Shown: piece after piece, positions 10,414-17,017 of the stretch
Numbering within the stretch: the first letter of the stretch is position 1
How the letters are laid out: each line of letters starts with the position of its first letter
Source: Streptomyces sp. TRM68416
GTDB lineage: Bacteria; Actinomycetota; Actinomycetes; Streptomycetales; Streptomycetaceae
DNA length: 64,000 bases
Assembly: GCF_014596915.1 (NCBI RefSeq)
Contig: NZ_JACVWU010000001.1
Location: 652,020 to 716,019 of the forward strand
Reading direction: 5' to 3'
Made by a program: the position numbers and the translations under genes
Notes under the pieces: generated by a model
Told to the model about the DNA's origin: nothing
What the model saw: the letters and a program-made list of their open reading frames with translations, nothing else
The model's database searches: none

Positions 10414-10608
10414 CTAGAACTGGATCGAGTTGATGGTCTCCGCCAGTGAGTCGAGGAAGCGCTGGATGTCGTCGGCCATGCCGGTCGAGGCGAGGAAGAA
10501 GCCGAAGAGCACGGCGACGACCGCCGGGCCGGCCTTGAGGGATCCGCCACGGATCAACACCACCAGGACGATCGCCAACAGCAGCACCACTGACAGCGAA
10601 ATGGCCAC
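10414..10608 (-). CDS. Small membrane protein (64 residues)
   Basis: Function unknown. Two hydrophobic stretches (ISLSVVLLLAIVLVVLI and VAVLFGFFLASTG) are separated by a short basic and glycine-rich loop. A polar helix DDIQRFLDSLAETINSIQF ends the protein. This predicts a small two-helix membrane protein with a cytoplasmic or surface amphipathic tail. It lies upstream of the zinc-ribbon gene on the same strand with a gap of about 90 bases, and the two may form one unit. Confidence 0.75.
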   Translation of the reverse strand: MAISLSVVLLLAIVLVVLIRGGSLKAGPAVVAVLFGFFLASTGMADDIQRFLDSLAETINSIQF

Positions 10609-11063
10609 AACTGATCACACCCTCGGTCGGTCCGCTCTCCCGGCCCAGGGGCGCCAACCCCACGCACCCCCGCCAGAACCATCGTGCCACCAACAGGCCC
10701 CCCGTATGCGGCGGGTGAGGCAACGTGCGTCACAACTCCGGCCGGTCCGGGGGGCGTCGGGCCGTGCGGGCGGACGCCGGGCGCGCCCCCGCACAGTAAT
10801 TCGAGACGACACTCGCGCGGGGAATTCCAAGAGATCGTTTCCATCTCCACACAACGCGTTCGCAGGCATTTCGAATTGCCATCACAGGCATGACAACAGC
10901 GGTGCGGGCAAAGGATTTACGTGATAGTTTGTCCGGATGCATCCGGACAAACCCGATGGCGTGGGATGTGAATTCCCCTCCCCGCCACCGGCTTTCACCC
11001 GCAATAGCCCGAACGCTGTCGCGCGTTTTACGAATACCCACGGCCGCCGCTAGGGTGCCTCAG
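10609..11063. other. 455-base intergenic region with a large palindrome
   Basis: No convincing gene is present. The left part is GC-rich and unremarkable; the right part is AT-richer and holds the 26-bp palindrome at 10927 in front of the acyltransferase gene. Confidence 0.6.
10927..10952. promoter_or_regulatory. 26-bp perfect palindrome, candidate operator
   Basis: Each half is GTTTGTCCGGATG and the two halves are perfect inverted complements with no spacer. It lies 112 bases upstream of the acyltransferase start and next to an AT-rich TGATAGTTT that could be a -10 region. A dimeric repressor operator is more likely than a terminator because no T-run follows and the palindrome precedes a gene. 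Confidence 0.6.
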
Positions 11064-12185
11064 ATGTTCCACGCTGCCTCGTCCCCCGCACACCCGCCGC
11101 AGAAACAGCAGAACGAACACAAGCAGCGCGACGCCTTCTTCGACAACGCCAAGTTCCTGGCGATCGTGCTGGTGGCCGTGGGCCACGCCTGGGAGCCCCT
11201 CAAGGGCGACAGCCGGATCCTGGAAGGCCTGTACACCGTGGTGTACGCCTTCCACATGCCGGCGTTCATCATCATCTCGGGCTACTTCTCGCGCAGCTTC
11301 GACATGCGCCCGGACCGGCTGCGGCGGCTGATCACCGGCGTCGCCGTGCCGTACATCGTCTTCGAGACGGCGTACTCCCTGTTCAAGCGCGTCATCGACG
11401 ACGACCCGGACATGGCGATCAGCCTGCTCGACCCCTGGTACCTCACCTGGTTCCTGATCGCGCTGTTCGTCTGGCGGATGACCACCCCCGTCTGGAAGGC
11501 GATCCGCCGGCCGCTGCCGGTCGCACTCGGCATCGCGATGCTGGCCTCCGTCACCCCGGAGATCGGCAACGACCTGGATCTTCAGCGGGTGCTGCAGTTC
11601 CTGCCGTTCTTCGTGCTGGGCCTGAACATGAGGGCCGAGCACTTCCAGTGGGTGCGCCGGCGTGCGGTGCGGATCCTGTCCGTGCCGGTGGCCGCGGTGG
11701 CGCTGGCCGTCGGCTGGTGGTCGGTGCCGCGGATGAACACCGGGTGGTTCTACCACCGGGACTCCGCGCAGGAGCTGGGCGCGCCGTGGTGGACCGGGCC
11801 GGTCATGGTGCTCGCGCTGTTCGGCTGCTCGCTCGTGCTGACCGCCTGCTTCTTCGCCTGGGTGCCGCGTCGCTCCCTGTGGTTCACGGCGCTGGGTGCG
11901 GGCACGCTGTACGGCTATCTGCTGCACGGGTTCTTCGTGAAGGCCGCCGACTACCGCGGCTGGTACGACCACGACTGGCTGTACGGGCCGCTGGGCGAGA
12001 TCTTCGTGACCGTCCTCGCGGCGGCCGGAGTGACCCTGCTGTGCAGCGCGCCGGTACGGCGGTTCTTCCGCTGCGTCATGGAGCCCGAGATGAAGTGGGC
12101 GTTCAAGCCCGACCCGGCGGAGCTGGCCCGCGGACGGGAGAAGCGCGGCGAGGACGCGCCCGCGCGCGAGAAGGTCAGCGCGTAG
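11064..12185 (+). CDS. Membrane acyltransferase, family 3
   Basis: Predicted to O-acylate a cell-surface sugar or other polyol at the membrane. The 373-residue protein opens with a cytoplasmic tail, then FFDNAKFLAIVLVAVGHAWE, the acyltransferase-3 signature with the conserved His of the xxGH motif. About ten hydrophobic segments follow (for example YTVVYAFHMPAFIIISGYFSR and WYLTWFLIALFVW). A basic and acidic tail closes it. This resembles the fucose 4-O-acetylase branch of the family. The ATG at 11064 is used because the N-terminal extension in the open frame (from 10890) crosses the palindrome and is not conserved-looking. The acceptor is unknown. Confidence 0.85.
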   Translation: MFHAASSPAHPPQKQQNEHKQRDAFFDNAKFLAIVLVAVGHAWEPLKGDSRILEGLYTVVYAFHMPAFIIISGYFSRSFDMRPDRLRRLITGVAVPYIVFETAYSLFKRVIDDDPDMAISLLDPWYLTWFLIALFVWRMTTPVWKAIRRPLPVALGIAMLASVTPEIGNDLDLQRVLQFLPFFVLGLNMRAEHFQWVRRRAVRILSVPVAAVALAVGWWSVPRMNTGWFYHRDSAQELGAPWWTGPVMVLALFGCSLVLTACFFAWVPRRSLWFTALGAGTLYGYLLHGFFVKAADYRGWYDHDWLYGPLGEIFVTVLAAAGVTLLCSAPVRRFFRCVMEPEMKWAFKPDPAELARGREKRGEDAPAREKVSA

Positions 12186-12186
12186 G

Positions 12187-12301
12187 CGCTCCGCTGGATG
12201 TGCTGTGTTGCGTCGTTGTTCGGCTGCGGGCTTCTCGTGGCTGGTCGCGCCCCGCGGCGGAGCCGCATGTGCAACACAGCCCCGCGCCCCTTTGGGGGCG
12301 C
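12187..12301. repeat. Dispersed intergenic repeat, copy 2
   Basis: Starts GCGCTCCGCTGGATGT, contains CGTGGCTGGTCGCGC and ends in CCCCGCGCCCCTTTGGGGGC. The same landmarks occur in the same order at 24147-24237. A 20-base internal insertion containing a CGGCGGAGCCG hairpin distinguishes this copy. Confidence 0.65.
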
Positions 12302-12322
12302 TGTTCGCCGGGGCCGTTTGGC

Positions 12323-12787
12323 TCAGGAGGGCTCCAGGCCGAGAAGCGCGCGCATGCGTGCGTACTTCTCGGTCAGGCGGGTGCGGGTGGGCTCGTCGAG
12401 GGTCGCGAGGCGGGCCGGGTCGCCGTTGTGCGCCAGGTCCGCCTCCTTGACCAGCAGGGCGCCGGGGGTCGCGAGAATGCGCTGGGCGTACGTCTCCGGC
12501 GGCTCGCCCTTGCGCTTGGTGACCGCCAGGACCATGGCCTTCGTACGGGCGCTCAGCGCGGCCTCGTGCAGCCAGTGCTCGGAGAGGGCGTCGTCCTCGA
12601 CGGCGTCGTGCAGCCAGGCCGCCGCGATCTGGTCGGCGTCTCCGCCGCGGGCGCGGACGCCGTCCGCCACGGCCTTCAGGTGCTCGGCGTAGGGGCGGCC
12701 CGCCTTGTCGGTCTGGCCCTCGTGGGCGGCGCGGGCGACAGCCTCGACCTCGGCGAGAGTGAGCGGGAGCGGTGCGGGCGTCGTCAT
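12323..12787 (-). CDS. HD-domain phosphohydrolase, small-alarmone-hydrolase type
   Basis: Probable metal-dependent phosphohydrolase. The 154-residue protein matches the HD half of RelA/SpoT-like enzymes: His22 (AAHEGQ), His36 (YAEHLKAV), the HD pair His60-Asp61 in WLHDAVEDD, and a later Asp in EADLAHNGD. No synthetase or TGS domain is present, so it resembles stand-alone hydrolases of the MESH1 type. The substrate, possibly (p)ppGpp or another nucleotide, is inferred. Its start overlaps the stop codon of the SpoIIE phosphatase gene by 4 bases (ATGA), indicating translational coupling. Confidence 0.8.
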   Translation of the reverse strand: MTTPAPLPLTLAEVEAVARAAHEGQTDKAGRPYAEHLKAVADGVRARGGDADQIAAAWLHDAVEDDALSEHWLHEAALSARTKAMVLAVTKRKGEPPETYAQRILATPGALLVKEADLAHNGDPARLATLDEPTRTRLTEKYARMRALLGLEPS

Positions 12788-13974
12788 CCGTGGGCTCCCG
12801 TCTGCGCCATGACCGTAGGGCCCTCGCGGCAGATCAGCAGGAGTGCGCGGTCGTCGTTGACGTCCTTCGCGACCGCCTCGATCAGATGCCAGGCCGCTCC
12901 GTGGAAGCCGCCGGCGACATAGCGGTCGGCCTCGCCGGTGAGGCGGTCGATGCCCTCGACGATGTCGCGGTCGGACGTCTCCACGAGCCCGTCCGTGAAC
13001 AGCATCAGCACGTCGCCGGGGCGCAGCGAGCCCTTCACGGGGTCGAACTGGGCGCCGTCGTACACACCGAGCAGCGGGCCCTCGGCCGCCTTCTCCTCCC
13101 AGCGGCCGCTGCCCGCGCTGAGCTGGAGGCCCGGCGGGTGGCCGGCGGAGTACAGCTCGTAGTCGCCGGAGTCCAGGTCCAGGACCAGGTGGATGGAGGT
13201 GGCGAAGCCCTCGTCCCAGTCCTGGCGGAGGAGGTAGCCGTTGGCGGCGGGCAGGAAGGCATGCGGGGGCAGGCTGCCCAGCAGGCCGCCGAAGGCGCCC
13301 GAGAGCAGCAGCGCCCGCGAGCCCGCGTCCATGCCCTTGCCGGAGACGTCCGTCAGGACGACCTCCAGGGTGCGCCCGCCGTTGGTGCGTGCCGCGACCA
13401 CGAAGTCACCGGAGAACGACTGGCCACCGGCCGGCCGCAGCGCCATCTCGCGGTGCCAGCCGCTCGGCAGTTGCGGCAGCTTGCTCTGCACCCGGATGCG
13501 CTCGCGCAGGTCGAAGAGCATGGTGCCGCCGCGCCGCCAGGGCACGCCCACCCGGCTGCGGAACTGCGCGATCAGCAGGCCGACGAAACCGCAGGCGGCG
13601 ACCACGAGCACCACGCCCGGGGTGACCCGGGCGGAGCCTTCGGTGTACGGCCCGAGCTGCACCGACTCCACGATGAGCGCGGTGGCGGCGGCCGCGTACA
13701 GGCCGAGCAGGCTGGCCGGGCGCAGCAGCAGGCCGCCGGCGACGATCGGGAGGACGAGCGCGGCCGGCGCGCACCACACCGCGTTGGCCAGCGTGGCGGC
13801 CGTGATCAGCGGGACCGTGAGGAGCAGGCCGGCCAGTGCGATCCAGTCCGAGCCGTCCCCGCGGAAGTAGTCGACGGCGCTTCTGCGCAGGCCGACGCGG
13901 ACCCGGTGCCACTGCATCTTCAACCGGGCCGTGAACGTCTCGGCGGCCGTGCGCCGCTCTCGTCCTGCTGCCAT
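12784..13974 (-). CDS. Membrane SpoIIE-family protein phosphatase
   Basis: PP2C-type Ser/Thr phosphatase, a family that in Streptomyces usually acts on anti-anti-sigma factors. The 396-residue protein has a cytoplasmic N-terminus, four or so hydrophobic helices at about 45-145, and a PP2C/SpoIIE domain from about 165. Metal-binding and core motifs are SGDFVVA, LTDVSGKGMDAG, YSAGHPPGLQL, PGDVLMLFTDGLVE and NDDRALLLI. No sensor domain other than the membrane part is visible. It is the first gene of a coupled pair with the HD hydrolase. No anti-sigma partner is adjacent. Confidence 0.9.
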   Translation of the reverse strand: MAAGRERRTAAETFTARLKMQWHRVRVGLRRSAVDYFRGDGSDWIALAGLLLTVPLITAATLANAVWCAPAALVLPIVAGGLLLRPASLLGLYAAAATALIVESVQLGPYTEGSARVTPGVVLVVAACGFVGLLIAQFRSRVGVPWRRGGTMLFDLRERIRVQSKLPQLPSGWHREMALRPAGGQSFSGDFVVAARTNGGRTLEVVLTDVSGKGMDAGSRALLLSGAFGGLLGSLPPHAFLPAANGYLLRQDWDEGFATSIHLVLDLDSGDYELYSAGHPPGLQLSAGSGRWEEKAAEGPLLGVYDGAQFDPVKGSLRPGDVLMLFTDGLVETSDRDIVEGIDRLTGEADRYVAGGFHGAAWHLIEAVAKDVNDDRALLLICREGPTVMAQTGAHG

Positions 13975-14136
13975 TAGTTCGGGACCCTATCCATCGGACC
14001 AGCCGCTTGGCACGGGAGGTCCCACTTGTCCCCCGTCCGAGGCTCGACTTCACAGTGAACTTCACGAACAGCGGCCCCGCCGCAACCTGGTGGAAATTCC
14101 CTGGCTCGCCCCGCACAGCCCTGATAGGCATGGCCC

Positions 14137-15393
14137 ATGGGCACAGACTTCACGACCGGTTCCACGACCGAGCTGCGTACGCTGCGGCCGGACGACTGGG
14201 ACGAGTGGTACGACACCCTGCTGCGCGCCTTCGGCGGGGTGCCGGAGCCCGTCGAGGAGCGCGAACTGGTGAGGGCGCTCACCGAGTTGGACCGGTCCTT
14301 CGGTGCCTGGGACGGCGGCGGTTGGGTGGGGACGGCGGGGGCGTTCAGCTTCGGACTGACCGTGCCCGGGGGCGCCTCGGTGCCCGCGGCCGGTGTGACC
14401 ATGGTCAGCGTCGCCGCCACGCACCGGCGGCGCGGGGTGCTGACGTCGATGATGCGGCGGCAGTTGGACGACGTGCGGTCCTTGGGCGAGCCGCTGGCCG
14501 TGCTGACGGCGTCCGAGCCCGCGATCTACGGCCGTTTCGGGTACGGCGCGGGGACCTTCCAGGTCGGCGCCGAGATCGACACGAACCGGGTGCGGCTGTC
14601 GGTGCCGCCCGGCACCGATGACGTACGGCTGCGGTACGCGGCGCCCGCGGACGTGCTGGACGCGTGCGAGGCGGTGCGGCTGGCGCTCGTGCCCCTGCGG
14701 CCGGGGATGCTGTCCTACCGGCGGCCCGGTTGGGAGGCGCTGGGGGTGCTCGATCCGGAGAGCGGGCGGGACGGGGCCTCGCCGCTGCAGTGCGTCGTCG
14801 CCGAACGGGACGGCGGGACCGTCGGGTACGCGCGCTTCCGGGTCAAGCCGGGCTGGGAGGTCGCCGGGCACAACGGCACGGTGGTCCTGGAGAACGTGGC
14901 CGCGCTGGATCCGGCGGCGGAGGCGGCGCTGTGGCGGTTCCTGTGCGACATCGACCTCACGACGACGCTGCAGGTGCGGGGGCGGCCGGTCGACGAGGCC
15001 TGGCAGTACCAGGTGTCGGACCTGCGGCGCTGCCAACCGCGGCTGCGGGACGGGCTGTACGTGCGGCTCGTCGACGTGGGGGAGGCGCTCCAGGCGCGGA
15101 CGTACCAGGCGCCGGTGGACGTGGTGTTGGAGGTCGAGGACGCCTTCTGCCCCTGGAACGAGGGGCGTTGGCGGCTGACCGGCGACGCGAAGGGCGCGTC
15201 CTGCGAGCGGACGGCGGAACCGGCGGATCTGGCCCTGTCCGTACGGGAGTTGGGAGAGGCGTACCTCGGCGGGGTGTCGCTGGCGGCGCTGGGCGCGGCC
15301 GGGCGGGTGCGGGAGCTGCGGGAGGGTGCGCTGACGGAGGCGGCGGTGGGATTCGCGTCCACTGTGGCGCCTTGGCTGCCGCACGGCTTCTAG
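14137..15393 (+). CDS. GNAT-family N-acetyltransferase, Eis-like
   Basis: Acetyl-CoA-dependent acetyltransferase of the enhanced-intracellular-survival type, with an N-terminal GNAT domain, a second GNAT-like domain and a C-terminal SCP2-like domain, which fits the 418-residue length. The acetyl-CoA loop reads VAATHRRRGVLTSMM at about residues 90-105. A YGRFGYG motif follows, and the C-terminal domain runs to the end (AAGRVRELREGALTEAAVGF). Eis proteins acetylate aminoglycosides and protein lysines; the substrate here is unknown. It is divergent from the SpoIIE phosphatase gene. Confidence 0.88.
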   Translation: MGTDFTTGSTTELRTLRPDDWDEWYDTLLRAFGGVPEPVEERELVRALTELDRSFGAWDGGGWVGTAGAFSFGLTVPGGASVPAAGVTMVSVAATHRRRGVLTSMMRRQLDDVRSLGEPLAVLTASEPAIYGRFGYGAGTFQVGAEIDTNRVRLSVPPGTDDVRLRYAAPADVLDACEAVRLALVPLRPGMLSYRRPGWEALGVLDPESGRDGASPLQCVVAERDGGTVGYARFRVKPGWEVAGHNGTVVLENVAALDPAAEAALWRFLCDIDLTTTLQVRGRPVDEAWQYQVSDLRRCQPRLRDGLYVRLVDVGEALQARTYQAPVDVVLEVEDAFCPWNEGRWRLTGDAKGASCERTAEPADLALSVRELGEAYLGGVSLAALGAAGRVRELREGALTEAAVGFASTVAPWLPHGF

Positions 15394-15410
15394 GGGGCGT
15401 GCGGGTGCTA

Positions 15411-15480
15411 GAAGCCGTACCGCTTCTGGGAGCGGTGCCGGCCCTGGAAGCCGTGCCGACCCTGGAAGCCGTGCCGGGTC
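15411..15480. repeat. Short tandem repeat between the GNAT gene and nei
   Basis: Three to four imperfect copies of an 18-bp unit, GGAAGCCGTGCCGACCCT and variants, fill the gap between two convergent genes. GGAAGCCGTGCCG occurs twice exactly. It is probably a decayed terminator or slippage product. Confidence 0.55.
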
Positions 15481-16288
15481 AGGGCTTCTGGCACTGCGGG
15501 CACCAGAAGAGGTTGCGGGCGGCGAGATCGGCGGTGCGGATCTCGCCGCCACAGATGTGACAGGGCTGGTCGGCCCTGCGGTAGACGTACACCTCGCCGC
15601 CGTGGTCGTCGACGCGTGGCGGGCGGCCCATGGCCTCCGGGGTGTGCTCGGGGCGGACCGTGTCGATGCGGTTGTTGCGGACGCCCTCGCGCATGAGGGC
15701 GACGAGGTCGGCCCAGATCGCGTCCCACTGGGCCGGGGTGATGTCCCTGCCGGCCCGGTAGGGGTCGATGCGGTGCCGGAAGAGGACCTCGGCGCGGTAG
15801 ACGTTGCCGACGCCGGCGATGACCTTCTGGTCCATCAGGAGGGCCGCGATGGTGGTGCGGCTGCGGGAGATCCTCCGGTACGCGGCCTTCGGGTCGGAGG
15901 TCTCGCGGAGCGGGTCGGGACCGAGCCGGTCGTGTATCGCCTGCTTCTCGGCGTCCGTGATCAGTGCGCAGGTGGTGGGGCCGCGGAGATCGACGTAGGA
16001 CGTGCTGTTCGCGAGGCGGAGCCGGACGGTGTCCGTGGGCGGGGGCGCGGGGGCGGCGCCGAAGCCGACCTTGCCGAAGAGGCCCAGGTGGATGTGGACC
16101 CAGTCGGTGTCGCGGAAGCCGAGGAAGAGGTGCTTGCCGTGGGCGTCGGTACGGGTGAGTTCGGCGCCGTCGAGGAGGGCGGCGGCGTCGGAGAACTTGC
16201 CCTGGGGGCTGGTGACGCGGGTGGGGGTGCCGAGGAACGCGGCGGCGTAGTCCTGGGCCAGCCGGTGGATCGTGTGCCCCTCCGGCAC
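15479..16288 (-). CDS. nei: DNA glycosylase/AP lyase of the Fpg/Nei family (endonuclease VIII type)
   Basis: Base-excision repair enzyme that removes oxidised bases. Mature residues Pro2-Glu3 in MPEGHTIHRL are the catalytic N-terminus, and the PEGH form marks the Nei branch. The helix-two-turn-helix reads LLMDQKVIAGVGNVYRAEVL. The C-terminal zinc finger has four Cys in CHICGGEIRTADLAARN then FWCPQC. The GTG start places Pro directly after the initiator, as catalysis requires. Length (269) is standard. From memory it corresponds to one of the mycobacterial Nei2-like enzymes. Confidence 0.93.
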   Translation of the reverse strand: MPEGHTIHRLAQDYAAAFLGTPTRVTSPQGKFSDAAALLDGAELTRTDAHGKHLFLGFRDTDWVHIHLGLFGKVGFGAAPAPPPTDTVRLRLANSTSYVDLRGPTTCALITDAEKQAIHDRLGPDPLRETSDPKAAYRRISRSRTTIAALLMDQKVIAGVGNVYRAEVLFRHRIDPYRAGRDITPAQWDAIWADLVALMREGVRNNRIDTVRPEHTPEAMGRPPRVDDHGGEVYVYRRADQPCHICGGEIRTADLAARNLFWCPQCQKP

Positions 16289-16363
16289 GGTGGCTCGCTT
16301 TCGTCGTCGTCAGTGAGTGGGGGCGTGGGGAACGCCACCGGGGGCTGCCGCCCCTTCGGCCCC

Positions 16364-16388
16364 GTCCAGGGGGCGTCGCCCCCTGGAC
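16364..16388 (-). terminator. Hairpin after rpiB
   Basis: Stem GTCCAGGGGG with its perfect complement and a 5-nt loop, 28 bases past the rpiB stop codon. No T-run. Confidence 0.55.
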
Positions 16389-16415
16389 CCCCGACGGGCC
16401 GGACAGGGTCAGCGG

Positions 16416-16907
16416 CTACTGGTCCTGCTGGGGGTGGTGGGCCGGGATCGGGGGGAGGTCGCCCGTCGTCTCGTACGCGGACAGCATGTCGATACGGCGG
16501 ATGTGGCGCTCGTCGCCCGAGAACGGGGTGTTCAGGAAGGTCTCGACGAACTTCGTCGCCTCCTCCTGGGTATGCATGCGGGCGCCGACGGCGACGACGT
16601 TGGCGTTGTTGTGCTGGCGGCCGAGGGACGCGGTCTCCTCGCTCCAGGCCAGCGCGGCCCGTACGCCCTTGACCTTGTTCGCGGCGATCTGCTCGCCGTT
16701 GCCGGAGCCGCCGATCACGATGCCGAGGGCGTCGGGGTCCGCCGCGGTGCGCTCTGCGGCACGCAGGCAGAAGGGCGGGTAGTCGTCCTGGGCGTCGTAG
16801 ATGTGGGGGCCGCAGTCGACGGCCTCGTGGCCTGCCGCCTTGAGCCACTCGACGAGGTGGTTCTTGAGTTCGAAGCCCGCATGGTCGGAGCCGAGATACA
16901 CGCGCAT
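16416..16907 (-). CDS. rpiB: Ribose-5-phosphate isomerase B
   Basis: Interconverts ribulose 5-phosphate and ribose 5-phosphate in the pentose phosphate pathway. The protein opens MRVYLGSDHAGFELKNHL, which holds the RpiB SDHAG motif, and has the phosphate-binding GGSGNGEQIAANKVKGVRAA. It lacks the catalytic Cys of the E. coli enzyme in this loop, as is usual in actinobacterial RpiB. His residues in ARMHTQEEA are the expected second set. At 163 residues it is slightly longer than average, with a Pro/Gln C-terminal extension. It precedes nei on the same strand. Confidence 0.95.
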   Translation of the reverse strand: MRVYLGSDHAGFELKNHLVEWLKAAGHEAVDCGPHIYDAQDDYPPFCLRAAERTAADPDALGIVIGGSGNGEQIAANKVKGVRAALAWSEETASLGRQHNNANVVAVGARMHTQEEATKFVETFLNTPFSGDERHIRRIDMLSAYETTGDLPPIPAHHPQQDQ

Positions 16908-16958
16908 GGGATGAGTGTGACATGCGGGTTGCCGGTCGGCAGTGGCGGGTGCCGACCT

Positions 16959-16988
16959 GGTGAAAGGGTCCCGGGGGCCCCTTTCACC
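16959..16988 (-). terminator. Terminator after the Ser/Thr kinase gene
   Basis: Stem GGTGAAAGGG pairs with CCCTTTCACC around a 10-nt GC-rich loop, 30 bases past the kinase stop codon and upstream of rpiB. Confidence 0.65.
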
Positions 16989-17017
16989 ACCCTCTCACCA
17001 GGTGCGCTGGGCCGTGT

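Noticed and set aside
14664..15560. A 298-codon frame overlapping the GNAT gene
   Set aside because: Alternate frame of the acetyltransferase with Gly/Ala/Arg low complexity.
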